Shown here: piece after piece, positions 16,015 through 24,532 of the stretch
Layout: each line of letters opens with the position of its first letter
Position numbering within the stretch: position 1 is the first letter of the stretch
Origin: an uncultured Blautia sp.
GTDB lineage: Bacteria; Bacillota; Clostridia; Lachnospirales; Lachnospiraceae
Length of the DNA stretch: 31,678 bases
NCBI GenBank assembly: GCA_900765525.1
Contig: CAAFRY010000081.1
Location: 1-31,678 of the forward strand
Direction of reading: 5' to 3'
The notes under the pieces: generated by a model
The model's database searches: none
Told to the model about the DNA's origin: nothing
Seen by the model: the letters and a program-made list of their open reading frames with translations, nothing else
Made by a program: the position numbers and the translations under genes

Positions 16015-16041
16015 AGAACAGTGTTCTGTAATAGAGAACAA
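16015..16041 (+). repeat. Operator-like box 2 (three GAAC/GTTC half-sites)
   Basis: Second copy of the box at 15945-15971, exactly 70 bases later, with the same AGAAC, GTTCT, AGAAC order and the identical final run AATAGAGAACAA. It ends a few bases before the AAGGAGG ribosome site of the dehydrogenase gene. Its 70-base spacing (about 6.7 helical turns) would allow looping between regulator dimers or tetramers. Confidence 0.75.
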
Positions 16042-16061
16042 TAAAAAGGAGGATTTTTATT

Positions 16062-17234
16062 ATGGCAAACAAACCTTATGTAGTGGTGGAATGGAACGAT
16101 ACGGAGACAGATGCAAAGGGCTGGATGTGCGCTTACAACTTTGTAAACCATTATTGTGGCGGGGGTACCCGGATGCATCCTACAGTTACTAAGGAGGAAG
16201 TGATTCGGCTGGCCACAACTATGGGATATAAGTACAAAGCTTGTGAATCCCTTACCACCGGCGGATGTAAGGCTGGAATTGCTTATGATTACAAGGCTCC
16301 GGATGCCTTGGATGTATTAAGGAGATTTTTAACAGCTACAGCTCCCTATATCAATGCAGGAGTATCCATCGGAGGAGATTTGGGCGTGGATTATTCTGAT
16401 GTACTCCGTATTTTAGACGACCTTGGAATTGGTATTCCGCAGACAAAGGCCATGAAAGAAGACCCGGATATTCATCAGGGTATTGTAAATCATGATAGAG
16501 CGGAAAAAGAGCTGACCTATGACGGGTTTAAAATGTACGATATGATTACCGGTTACGGCGTAGCGGCTGCAGCAGACGAAGCATGGAAAATGAAAGGCGG
16601 AGCCGAAGGAGCTTCTGTAGTGATTCAGGGATTCGGATGTGTAGGCGCAAGCTGTGTTAATTCTTTATATAAAATGGGCTACAAAGTGGTTGGTATTGCA
16701 GATGTAAACGGACTTGTTTATTGCAAGGATGGTCTGAATATTCCGAAGCTGGTAGAAACCAGACTGCCAAAAGGCGAATTAAACCGGGAAGCCTTTGAAG
16801 AAAATTATGAGGTATTGCCTAACAGTAAATGGATTGAAATGGACTGCGATATTTTGATTCCGGCGGCTCTGGAAGACGTTATCAATGAAAAGAACGCAGA
16901 TTTGGTGAAAGCTTCCCTTTTGGTAGAGGCAGCCAACATTCCTACTACACCGGAAGCAGATGAAATCCTTCGGAAAAAGGGCGTGGATGTAGCTGTTGAC
17001 TTTATCTCCAATTTAGGAGGCATCCGTATCTACGAAGCAGTTATTTTCCGTATTGTAAAGATAGAAAATATGAATGACCAGGATGCGGCCGCCGCTATCG
17101 TAGATGATACAGTAAATCTGATTCGGAAACAGACAAAACTTGTATTTGAAGAATCTAAGAAAACAGGAGAATTCACAAGAGACGTGGCCAGAAGACTGTT
17201 TACACCAGATAAGTCCGATACCCCGGATATGTAA
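16062..17234 (+). CDS. Glu/Leu/Phe/Val dehydrogenase family, probably acting on a neutral amino acid
   Basis: A 390-residue NAD(P)-dependent enzyme that would deaminate an L-amino acid to its 2-oxoacid with release of ammonium. The catalytic set is present: Lys57 in MGYKYKACE, Lys70 in TGGCKAGI and Asp106 in GGDLGVD. The substrate segment is CGGGTRMHP (32-40): it matches the GGTRM signature of leucine dehydrogenase, and the lysine that binds the side-chain carboxylate in glutamate dehydrogenase (KGGLRF) is Gly33 here. The nucleotide-binding loop GFGCVGASC is followed by IADVNG, whose Asp suggests NAD. The C-terminal SNLGGIRIYEAVIF differs from ordinary GDH. It is the first gene of the catabolic cluster, after AAGGAGG. 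Confidence 0.88.
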   Translation: MANKPYVVVEWNDTETDAKGWMCAYNFVNHYCGGGTRMHPTVTKEEVIRLATTMGYKYKACESLTTGGCKAGIAYDYKAPDALDVLRRFLTATAPYINAGVSIGGDLGVDYSDVLRILDDLGIGIPQTKAMKEDPDIHQGIVNHDRAEKELTYDGFKMYDMITGYGVAAAADEAWKMKGGAEGASVVIQGFGCVGASCVNSLYKMGYKVVGIADVNGLVYCKDGLNIPKLVETRLPKGELNREAFEENYEVLPNSKWIEMDCDILIPAALEDVINEKNADLVKASLLVEAANIPTTPEADEILRKKGVDVAVDFISNLGGIRIYEAVIFRIVKIENMNDQDAAAAIVDDTVNLIRKQTKLVFEESKKTGEFTRDVARRLFTPDKSDTPDM

Positions 17235-17298
17235 TATCTCTGACAGATAACAGGAAACATACAGAACAACACGGAAAAACCGTATATCTGCCATGATA

Positions 17299-17340
17299 GG
17301 GAAGAGGCTGTCGCTGGAGTTTATGCGGCGGCTTCTTTCC
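17299..17340 (+). other. Wobble-rich RNA stem-loop between the dehydrogenase and MFS genes
   Basis: The 16 bases at 17299-17314 pair with 17325-17340 across a 10-base loop. Four of the sixteen pairs are G-U in the plus-strand RNA and would be A-C mismatches in the opposite RNA, so the structure belongs to the plus transcript. No T-tract follows. It may stabilise the upstream mRNA end, be a processing site, or partly terminate. Confidence 0.5.
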
Positions 17341-17372
17341 GTCTAAACCAGCAAGAAAGGAGAATAAAACCT

Positions 17373-18614
17373 ATGAATGGAAAGCTGAAAAAATATATTA
17401 CAGTAGTGGCCCTGGGATTGGCGGGCGGTTCCATTTATTTTTTGCCCTATATTAAATACGTTTTTTATGATGCACAGATTGCAGCCATGGGCATCAATAA
17501 CACACAGTCAGGACTTTTGCTGTCCATGTATACCATTGGAAATATGATTTTGTATATTCCGGGAGGAATACTGGCGGATAAGTTTTCGCCGAAAAAATCG
17601 CTAATTATATCTCTGTTAAGTACAGCGGTATTAACATTTATTTATGCATTTACTTTTGACTATACCATAGCTCTTGGCATTTGGTTCTGCTTATCCTTCT
17701 CCACGGCCTTTGTATTCTGGTCTTCTTTGATGAAGGCAGTGCGAATGATTGGAACGGAAAAAGAGCAGGGATTTATGTATGGTCTTTACTATGCATGCAA
17801 CGGACTTTCCGGTGCCCTGATACAGGCTGTAGCCCTGACGGTTTCCGGACAGGCGGGAGATATTGTAAGCGGATTCTTCCGGGCATGTATGGTTGGCGGT
17901 ATCTTTAATGTGATAGCTGCTGTAGCTCTTTTCTTCTTGCTGGATGATAAGCATGTGGCTCAGGGAGAGGCTTCAGAAGAATCCAGATTCCGTTTCAAAG
18001 ATGTGGGTGTCTTACTGAAAAGGCCTACAGTCTGGATGGTATCTTTGATTATCCTCTGCGGTTATGGGATTTATTCCAGCTCCTCCTACTTTACCCCTTA
18101 TCTGACAGATGTTATGGGGATTTCCGCTTCCAGCTCCGGATTGGTAACCGTGCTGAGAACTTATGTATTTATGCTCCTGGCTCCGGTGGGAGGACTGATT
18201 GCAGACAAAGTATTCAAGTCCACTTCCAAGTGGCTGGCATTGGCACTGACCATTTTGGCAGTTCTTTACGGAGGCGTTCTCCTTCTTCCTGAGGGAATCA
18301 GTTCTTCCATGGCTGTTTTGTATTCCTTGCTTCCGGGAGCCGTAGGCCTGATGATGTATGGTGTTGTGTTCTCTGTTGTCAGTGAGGCAGGAGTGTCCAG
18401 GGCCATGACGGGAACGGTTATTGGCCTGACCTCTATTATAGGCTATCTGCCGGATTTCTTTTATTCCGCCATGTTCGGAAGCTGGCTGGATAAAAACGGC
18501 AACGCCGGTTACAATCAGATTTTTCTATTTTTAGCGGCAACTGCTTTGCTGGGGGCCGTGATAGCATTCCTGGTAAGCAGAAACAGTAAAAAAACTGCAA
18601 AAGCAGGAGAATAG
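17373..18614 (+). CDS. MFS transporter
   Basis: A 413-residue membrane protein with about twelve hydrophobic segments. The cytoplasmic loop between helices 2 and 3 carries the MFS motif GGILADKFSPKKSLI, and a degenerate copy, GGLIADKVFKSTSKW, occurs in the second half, as usual for the duplicated fold. A hydrophilic central loop (about residues 195-215) separates the halves. It lies between the dehydrogenase and the oxidoreductase genes, with AAAGGAG ahead of its ATG and only 14 bases to the ferredoxin gene. It could import the amino acid or export the acid produced; neither can be told from sequence. Confidence 0.9.
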   Translation: MNGKLKKYITVVALGLAGGSIYFLPYIKYVFYDAQIAAMGINNTQSGLLLSMYTIGNMILYIPGGILADKFSPKKSLIISLLSTAVLTFIYAFTFDYTIALGIWFCLSFSTAFVFWSSLMKAVRMIGTEKEQGFMYGLYYACNGLSGALIQAVALTVSGQAGDIVSGFFRACMVGGIFNVIAAVALFFLLDDKHVAQGEASEESRFRFKDVGVLLKRPTVWMVSLIILCGYGIYSSSSYFTPYLTDVMGISASSSGLVTVLRTYVFMLLAPVGGLIADKVFKSTSKWLALALTILAVLYGGVLLLPEGISSSMAVLYSLLPGAVGLMMYGVVFSVVSEAGVSRAMTGTVIGLTSIIGYLPDFFYSAMFGSWLDKNGNAGYNQIFLFLAATALLGAVIAFLVSRNSKKTAKAGE

Positions 18615-18628
18615 AGAGGAAAAGAAAT

Positions 18629-18841
18629 ATGGGAAAAGAAAAAAAAGAAAAAGTGTATGTGAATCCAAACCGCTGCAAAGCCTGCGGATATTGTATCAAT
18701 GCCTGCCCCAGAGATGCGATTTCATTTTCAGATTATGTAAATCCCAAAGGCTACAATGGGGTACAGGTGGATGAGAGCAAATGTATTGTATGCGGTTCAT
18801 GCTACAGAGTATGTCCGGATTATGTATATGAAATTCGTTAA
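18629..18841 (+). CDS. 2-oxoacid:ferredoxin oxidoreductase, ferredoxin-like delta subunit
   Basis: A 70-residue protein with two 4Fe-4S motifs: CKACGYCINACP (about 16-27) and CIVCGSCYRVCP (about 52-63). This is the size and pattern of the small electron-transfer subunit of VOR/KGOR-type enzymes. It precedes the alpha gene by 15 bases to the preferred start and would carry electrons from the thiamine site in the beta subunit to free ferredoxin. A lysine-rich N terminus (GKEKKEKVYV) is present. Confidence 0.92.
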   Translation: MGKEKKEKVYVNPNRCKACGYCINACPRDAISFSDYVNPKGYNGVQVDESKCIVCGSCYRVCPDYVYEIR

Positions 18842-18856
18842 GGGAGGATGAGGATT

Positions 18857-19909
18857 ATGGCCAAGAGATTGATGAAAGGAAATGAGGCACTGGCGGAGGC
18901 GGCGCTGGCAGCCGGATGCCGTTTTTACAGCGGCTATCCAATTACCCCCCAGACAGAAATCCTGGAGTATTTATCCTGGAGAATGGATGAGGTTGGAGGA
19001 GAATTTATTCAGGCAGAGTCAGAGCTGGCAGGCGTTAACATGGTTCTGGGAGCCGCAGCGGCAGGAGCCAGAGCATTGACTACTTCCGCAGGTCCGGGAT
19101 TTTCCCTGAAGCAGGAAGGAATCTCCTATCTGGTAGCAGCAGACCTTCCGGCGGTAATCGTAGATGTTATGAGAATCGGAACCGGACTGGGGGATATTGC
19201 ACAGGGACAGGGAGACTATTGGCAGCTGACCAGAGGCGGCGGACATGGAGATTACCACACTTTAGTATTGGCGCCTGCGTCAGTTCAGGAAAATGCGGAT
19301 ATTATGGCAGAGGCCTTTGACCTGGCTGAGAAGTACCGCCATCCGGTATTGATTGCTTCAGATGCAGCTATCGGACAGATGATTGAAGCTGTGGAAATTC
19401 CTCCTTTTGTAGAGCATGATATTGATAAGTATGACTGGAGCATCAAAGGCTGTAAAAAGGGATGTGAGCAGAGAAAGATTCAAAACGTCTACTACACCCA
19501 TCCGGATTATGAAAATTATCTGAGAGATAAATATGCAAAAATGGAAGCAGAGGAACAGCGGTACGAAACTATTCAGGTAGAGGACGCACAGGTAGTCCTG
19601 GTTGCCTATGGCATCAGCTCCAGAGTATGCAGAGAGGCTGTGGAGACAGCCAGGGAGCAGGGCTTTGCCTTAGGCCTGATTCGCCCCATCAGCCTGTGGC
19701 CTTTCCCGGTAAAGGCATTTGAAAAAGCGAAAAAAGCAGAAGCTTTTCTGACTGTGGAGATGAACATCCTGGGCCAGATGGTAGATGATGTGAAACTGGC
19801 TACAGAAGGAAAATATCCGGTGGACCATTATGGTTCTATTTTTGAAATCCCTGAGACAGATGGGATTATTGCCAAAGCAAAAGCAATGTTGAAAAAGGAG
19901 GGTGTGTGA
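18857..19909 (+). CDS. vorB: 2-oxoacid:ferredoxin oxidoreductase, alpha subunit (VorB-like)
   Basis: A 350-residue subunit carrying the pyrimidine-binding domain (about 1-190) with YSGYPITPQTEILEYL and ESELAGVNMVLGAA, followed by the transketolase C-terminal-like domain (about 240-345). It lacks a fused gamma domain, which is a separate gene here. The frame opens at ATG 18848, but the GGAGG is then directly against the start; ATG 18857, eight bases beyond, has normal spacing and gives MAKRLMKGNEA. Sequence style is that of VorB/KorA proteins of Clostridia, used for branched-chain or other 2-oxoacids; distinguishing 2-oxoisovalerate from 2-oxoglutarate is not possible by eye, but the neighbouring dehydrogenase argues for a neutral substrate. 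Confidence 0.9.
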   Translation: MAKRLMKGNEALAEAALAAGCRFYSGYPITPQTEILEYLSWRMDEVGGEFIQAESELAGVNMVLGAAAAGARALTTSAGPGFSLKQEGISYLVAADLPAVIVDVMRIGTGLGDIAQGQGDYWQLTRGGGHGDYHTLVLAPASVQENADIMAEAFDLAEKYRHPVLIASDAAIGQMIEAVEIPPFVEHDIDKYDWSIKGCKKGCEQRKIQNVYYTHPDYENYLRDKYAKMEAEEQRYETIQVEDAQVVLVAYGISSRVCREAVETAREQGFALGLIRPISLWPFPVKAFEKAKKAEAFLTVEMNILGQMVDDVKLATEGKYPVDHYGSIFEIPETDGIIAKAKAMLKKEGV

Positions 19910-19910
19910 T

Positions 19911-20645
19911 ATGAGATTAGTAGCACCTGAAACAGTAACCTTTACCCAGAGTGGTTTTTGCCCGGGCTGCGGCCATGGTCTTGCCGTACGTCTGATTGCA
20001 GAAGTTATGGAAGAAATGGACCTTAGCGAGCAGCTGCTGGCAGTGGTAGATGTTGCCTGTGGTTCTTTAAATATTGATTCCTGGAGATTTGATACAGTAA
20101 TGGCCGCTCATGGAAGACCGATTGCCACGGCAGTGGGAATAAAAAAAGTGAGAAAAAATAATCCGGTAATGGCCTATATCGGTGATGGAGCCGCTTACTC
20201 TATCGGTATGGCAGAGACCATGCATACAGCTATCCGAAATGATAATGTGGTAACTATTGTAATCAACAACAGTCTGTACGGAATGACGGGAGGACAGTGC
20301 GCCCCTACTTCTCTGCCGGGACAGATTACTACTTCCACACCTTACGGAAAAGACCCGGAAAAATGCGGTATGCCCTTCCGGGTGGAGAATGCCTTTACCG
20401 GCCTGGATATTGCTTACCTGGCCAGAGGCTCCATGGCAGATGCCAAAGGAATGATACAGTGTAAAAAATACATAAAAAAAGCTTTTGAAAAACATATGCG
20501 GGGGGAAGGCTTCTGTCTGATAGAACTTTTGTCTCCCTGTCCCACCAACTTAAACATGAGCCCGGTGAAGAGTATGGAAAGAATCAAAACCGAAATGGTG
20601 AAATATTTTCCGCTGGGAGAATTTCAGGATAAGAAGGGGGAATAA
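19911..20645 (+). CDS. 2-oxoacid:ferredoxin oxidoreductase, beta (thiamine diphosphate) subunit
   Basis: A 244-residue subunit holding thiamine diphosphate. FCPGCGHG (about 17-23) provides the first conserved region, AAHGRPIATAVGIK follows, then the diphosphate/Mg motif GDGAAYSIGMAE (from about 91) with INNSLYGMTGGQ (from about 117). Together with the alpha, gamma and delta subunits it would form acyl-CoA and CO2 from a 2-oxoacid. A GTG at 19902 is in frame, but ATG 19911, one base after the alpha stop and nine bases after AAGGAGG, is the better start. The stop is three bases before the gamma gene. Confidence 0.92.
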   Translation: MRLVAPETVTFTQSGFCPGCGHGLAVRLIAEVMEEMDLSEQLLAVVDVACGSLNIDSWRFDTVMAAHGRPIATAVGIKKVRKNNPVMAYIGDGAAYSIGMAETMHTAIRNDNVVTIVINNSLYGMTGGQCAPTSLPGQITTSTPYGKDPEKCGMPFRVENAFTGLDIAYLARGSMADAKGMIQCKKYIKKAFEKHMRGEGFCLIELLSPCPTNLNMSPVKSMERIKTEMVKYFPLGEFQDKKGE

Positions 20646-20648
20646 AAA

Positions 20649-21188
20649 ATGGCAAAAGAAATTATTTGTGCAGGCTTCGGAGGACAGGGTGTCCTTACAG
20701 CAGGAATGCTTTTAATCAATGCAGGAATGGAGCAGGATAAGAACGTGCTGTTTTACCCCTCCTACGGTTCAGAAATGCGGGGAGGTACAGCCAACTGTAC
20801 GGTGAAAATCAGCGACAAACTGATTGCAAGCCCGGTGTCCAAACAGCCGGATATTTTATTTACTATGAATACCCCTGCTATTGATAAATTCGAGGAACGG
20901 TTAAAACCAGGCGGTCTGCTTCTGGTGAATTCTTCTATTGTACCGGAGGACAGGAGCTACCGGGAGGACATAAAAGTGGTAAAAATCCCTGCCACAGACA
21001 TTGCGGCAGAACTGGGAAATCCCAAAGGCGCAAACCTGGTAATGCTGGGGGCGCTTGCGGCTCACAGTGACTTATTTACTATTGAATATATGGAAACCGC
21101 TATTGTTTCCTTTTTTGAGAAAAAGGGCAAAGGCAAATATAATGAAAAGAATGTGGCCTGTTATCGAAGAGGTGTAGAAGGAAAATAA
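20649..21188 (+). CDS. 2-oxoacid:ferredoxin oxidoreductase, gamma subunit
   Basis: A 179-residue protein of the POR/KOR gamma family. It begins with the typical ICAGFGGQGVLTAGMLL and has YPSYGSEMRGGTANCTVKIS and the later NPKGANLVMLGALA, both characteristic. The domain helps bind CoA and completes the four-subunit enzyme. Its ribosome site (AAGGGGG) lies inside the end of the beta gene, implying coupled translation. It is followed after 16 bases by the acyl-CoA synthetase gene. Confidence 0.93.
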   Translation: MAKEIICAGFGGQGVLTAGMLLINAGMEQDKNVLFYPSYGSEMRGGTANCTVKISDKLIASPVSKQPDILFTMNTPAIDKFEERLKPGGLLLVNSSIVPEDRSYREDIKVVKIPATDIAAELGNPKGANLVMLGALAAHSDLFTIEYMETAIVSFFEKKGKGKYNEKNVACYRRGVEGK

Positions 21189-21204
21189 AGGGAGGTAGTT
21201 CAGA

Positions 21205-23307
21205 ATGGATTTGACAAAACTGTTAAAGCCAAAATCTGTGGCAGTCATCGGAGCCAGCGAAAAGAATGGATTTGGGGGAGATGTATGCAGAAACATCCTG
21301 ACCTATGTGGAAGATAAAAGCAGAATTTATTTTGTACATCCCAAAAGAGAGCAGGTGTTTGGCATACCCTGTCATAAATCCGTTACAGAGATACCGGATA
21401 CCATAGATTTGATGATTATCTGTACATCCCAGAAGACAGTCGTTCCCCTTTTGGAGGAGGGCAGTAAAAAAGGCTGCAAAGGCGCCGTTGTATTTGCCAG
21501 CGGTTACGGAGAAGTGGGAACAGAGGAAGGCAGAGAAAACGAGAGAATTCTACAGGAAACCGCCAAAAGATTAGACATAGCTGTCATGGGTCCAAACTGT
21601 GCAGGATTCGTAAATTGCGTGGATAACGTACAGGGATTTGCCTTTATTTCTGAGAAGAGAGACCGAAAAGGAAGTGTGGGCGTGGTATCCCAAAGCGGAC
21701 AGTTATGCTTATCCCTGATGGACTGTCCGGGAATGCGGTTTTCTTATATCATATCTGCAGGAAACGCAAAGATTGTGCAGATGGAAGATTACATGGAGTT
21801 TTTGGTGGACGATGAAGATACCAAAGTGCTCAGCATTTATATTGAAGGAGTAAAGAATGCGGAGAAATTCGGGGAAGTCCTGAAAAAAGCCGCTCTCAAG
21901 AGAAAACCGGTAGTCATCTTAAAGGCAGGAAGAAGCGCCAAAGGCGGTGCCATAGCAGCCTCCCATACAGGAAGTCTTTCCGGCTCTGATGCCTCCTTTG
22001 ATGCGGTACTGAAAAAGTTTGGAGCAATCCGGGTGGACGACCTGGAAGAACTGATGGCCATGTCCCTGATGCTCTCCACGCTGAAAAAGCTTCCGGAAAA
22101 ACCATCTTTTGCTTCTATGAATCTTTCCGGAGGAGAAACCGGTATCTGCGCTGACGTGGGAAGTATATATGGTATTCACTTCCCGGATTTTACAGAGGAG
22201 ACCCTGATTAAGCTGAAAAACCAGCTTCCGGATTATGCTTCTCCCAATAATCCTCTGGATATGACAGCCAGCCTGTCTTATGATGCAGATTTATATGCAG
22301 AGGCTCTTAGGACGGTTATGGAAGACTCCAATGTAGGCATGGTTTTGGTTGGGTATACACTGCTGCTGGAGATTGCAGACCCTGCCATTCATTATATGTA
22401 TGAAGGAATCGAAAAAGTAATCCGGGAAAAAGGAGAGGACTGTAAGCCTATTGCTATGATTCCCTTTGCGGAAAATACCAGAAACCCGGAATATCAGGAA
22501 AAACTGTTCCATATAGGAGTTCCGGTGCTTCCGCCTACGGTATATGCTTTTAAACTGTTGAAATACCTGTCAGATTTTATTGCTTATAAGCCGGAAGAAA
22601 AATCCCTTTCCCTGTGTCCGGGAGAAAAGAAGGCAGGAGAAACCTATGCTTTATCTGAACACAGCAGCAAGGAAGAATTAAGGAAATACGGTGTTCCATC
22701 TGCTGAAGAAATCATTGCCCAGTCAGAGGAAGAGGCAGTAAAATTTGCAGAAAAATATAATCAGCCGCTGGCTATGAAAGTGGAGTCCGCCGATATTCTC
22801 CACAAAAGTGATGTAGGGGGCGTGAAGCTGAACGTACAAGGCGGAGCGCAGGCAAAAGCCGCCTACCAAGAGATTATGGAAAATGTGAGGAAAAATCGCC
22901 CGGATGCAAAAATCAACGGAATTTTAATGGTTCCTATGCTGAAAAAAGGGATAGAGATGATTATCGGCGTCAATAATGACCCACAGTTCGGCCCTATGCT
23001 TATGGTGGGAATGGGAGGGGTTTTTGTGGAAGTCTTTAAAGATGTTTCCTTATACCCGGCTCCTGTGAACCGACAGGAGGCCATGGATATGCTGAAATCA
23101 TTAAAAGCCTTTAAACTGTTAAAAGGATACAGAGGCGCCAAGCCCTGCGATATAGATGCTCTGTGCGACACCATAATCGGTATCGGAAATTATGCGGCAG
23201 CCAATAAGGATGTGCTGAAAGAATTAGACATAAATCCGCTGTTTATTTATGAAGAGGGAGAAGGCGTAGGCCTGGCAGACGCTCTCATTGTAAAATATAA
23301 GGAATAA
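21205..23307 (+). CDS. ADP-forming acyl-CoA synthetase (acetate--CoA ligase family, ACD)
   Basis: A 700-residue fused enzyme that turns an acyl-CoA, ADP and phosphate into the free acid, CoA and ATP. The CoA-binding Rossmann domain comes first (VAVIGASEKNGFGGDV, about 13-28), then the succinyl-CoA-ligase-like domain with the phosphohistidine His254 in SHTGSLSGSD, a third domain to about 460, and the ATP-grasp domain at the C-terminal end with the second histidine His533 in ILHKSDVGGVKL. Both transferred-phosphate histidines are present, so it should be active. In archaea the same enzyme ends amino-acid fermentation after VOR, IOR and POR. It follows the oxidoreductase genes directly, with GGGAGG upstream. 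Confidence 0.93.
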   Translation: MDLTKLLKPKSVAVIGASEKNGFGGDVCRNILTYVEDKSRIYFVHPKREQVFGIPCHKSVTEIPDTIDLMIICTSQKTVVPLLEEGSKKGCKGAVVFASGYGEVGTEEGRENERILQETAKRLDIAVMGPNCAGFVNCVDNVQGFAFISEKRDRKGSVGVVSQSGQLCLSLMDCPGMRFSYIISAGNAKIVQMEDYMEFLVDDEDTKVLSIYIEGVKNAEKFGEVLKKAALKRKPVVILKAGRSAKGGAIAASHTGSLSGSDASFDAVLKKFGAIRVDDLEELMAMSLMLSTLKKLPEKPSFASMNLSGGETGICADVGSIYGIHFPDFTEETLIKLKNQLPDYASPNNPLDMTASLSYDADLYAEALRTVMEDSNVGMVLVGYTLLLEIADPAIHYMYEGIEKVIREKGEDCKPIAMIPFAENTRNPEYQEKLFHIGVPVLPPTVYAFKLLKYLSDFIAYKPEEKSLSLCPGEKKAGETYALSEHSSKEELRKYGVPSAEEIIAQSEEEAVKFAEKYNQPLAMKVESADILHKSDVGGVKLNVQGGAQAKAAYQEIMENVRKNRPDAKINGILMVPMLKKGIEMIIGVNNDPQFGPMLMVGMGGVFVEVFKDVSLYPAPVNRQEAMDMLKSLKAFKLLKGYRGAKPCDIDALCDTIIGIGNYAAANKDVLKELDINPLFIYEEGEGVGLADALIVKYKE

Positions 23308-23324
23308 GTCGGAAGGGAGGCCCT

Positions 23325-24503
23325 ATGGTACAGAAAATAATAAAAGACAGCATTGATATGTATTATGAAAAGGCAAAGGAATTAGGAGATTATCTTACCA
23401 ATCATCCGGAAATCAGCGGAAAAGAGGAAAATTCCTGCAAATATATTACAGAATTTTTGAAGACCCAGGGATATGAGATTACTGCTCCCTATGCAGGTAT
23501 GCCTTATTCCTTTCTGGCTGTGGATAAGAGAAGACAGGGAGACGCAGGAAAAAAGGCAGCGTTTTTATGCGAGTATGACGCCCTGCCGGAAGTGGGACAT
23601 GCCTGTGGGCATTCCTTTAGCTGTGGAATCAGCGTTCTGGCAGCTTTAGCTCTGAGAAATGCCTGCCCGGATTTGCCAATCCGCATGGATTTGGTGGGCA
23701 CTCCGGGAGAGGAGTTTGTTGGGGGAAAGTGCTATATGACACAGAACGGTGGTTTTGATGATTATGAATATGCAGCGATGGTACATCTTCACAATCAGGA
23801 TATTACTTATTTTCAGGTACTGGCCTCCAATGACAGATATTTTACTTTCCGTGGCAAAGCGGCCCATGCTTCCTCCGCACCGGAGGAAGGGCTGAATGCA
23901 TTAAATGCGGCCAGGCTCTTTATGGATGCCATGGATATGTGGAGGCAGCATATATCCAAGGATTGTCAGTTCCACGGCATTGTGGACAAGGGAGGGACTG
24001 CCCCAAATATTGTGCCGGATGAGGTCTGTCTTGACTATTATTACCGGGCGGCTACCATAGAGAATCTGTGGAAATTAAATAAGATTTCTGAGACCTGCGC
24101 CCAGGGTGCTGCAATGGCTACGGGGACCCAGGTGGAATGGCAGCAAAGGTATCCGGATTACGGAGAAATTTACTGGAATGACTATATGGACGGAATGATG
24201 AAAGAGCTTTATGAGAATGTGGGCAGAACTCCGGTGAAATCCCCGGGACCGGGAGGTTCTTCAGATATTGGAAATGTAAACATGAAGATTCCGGTATTTC
24301 ATCCTATGCTGGATATTACAGGAAATAGAAAAGAATATGTCATTCATGACCGGAAGTTTGAAGAGCTTCTCCACACGGAGGCAGCGGGAAAAGCGTTAAA
24401 GGACGGTGCCGCTGTTCTGGCTGAGCTGGCCTATAAGCTTGCCATGGAGCCGGATTCCCTGAAAAATATCAAAGAGGCCCACGCTGCCTACAGAAAGCTG
24501 TAA
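23325..24503 (+). CDS. M20 family amidohydrolase / metallopeptidase
   Basis: A 392-residue cytosolic zinc hydrolase of the M20D kind (AbgB, IAA-amino-acid hydrolase and aminoacylase relatives). The metal-binding region is CEYDALPEVGHACGHS (His92, Cys94, His96; the usual final Asn is Ser), followed by the catalytic glutamates in GTPGEEFVGGK and a later histidine in AMVHLHN. The lid domain starts FRGKAAHASSAPEEGLNALNAA, with APNIVPDEV behind it. Such enzymes cut amide bonds of N-acyl amino acids, aryl-amino-acid conjugates or dipeptides. It lies 17 bases after the acyl-CoA synthetase gene, which suggests it releases the amino acid fed into the pathway. Confidence 0.9.
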   Translation: MVQKIIKDSIDMYYEKAKELGDYLTNHPEISGKEENSCKYITEFLKTQGYEITAPYAGMPYSFLAVDKRRQGDAGKKAAFLCEYDALPEVGHACGHSFSCGISVLAALALRNACPDLPIRMDLVGTPGEEFVGGKCYMTQNGGFDDYEYAAMVHLHNQDITYFQVLASNDRYFTFRGKAAHASSAPEEGLNALNAARLFMDAMDMWRQHISKDCQFHGIVDKGGTAPNIVPDEVCLDYYYRAATIENLWKLNKISETCAQGAAMATGTQVEWQQRYPDYGEIYWNDYMDGMMKELYENVGRTPVKSPGPGGSSDIGNVNMKIPVFHPMLDITGNRKEYVIHDRKFEELLHTEAAGKALKDGAAVLAELAYKLAMEPDSLKNIKEAHAAYRKL

Positions 24504-24532
24504 ATCAGACGGAAAATACCAGGGGGAAACAT

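Noticed and set aside
15945..16041. Direct repeats read as a minimal CRISPR array
   Set aside because: Only two units, imperfect in the spacers, located in a promoter, with no cas genes; internal inverted half-sites indicate protein binding.
16062..17234. Annotation of the dehydrogenase as glutamate dehydrogenase
   Set aside because: The lysine that binds the glutamate side-chain carboxylate is replaced by glycine and the segment matches leucine dehydrogenase, so only the family name is supported.
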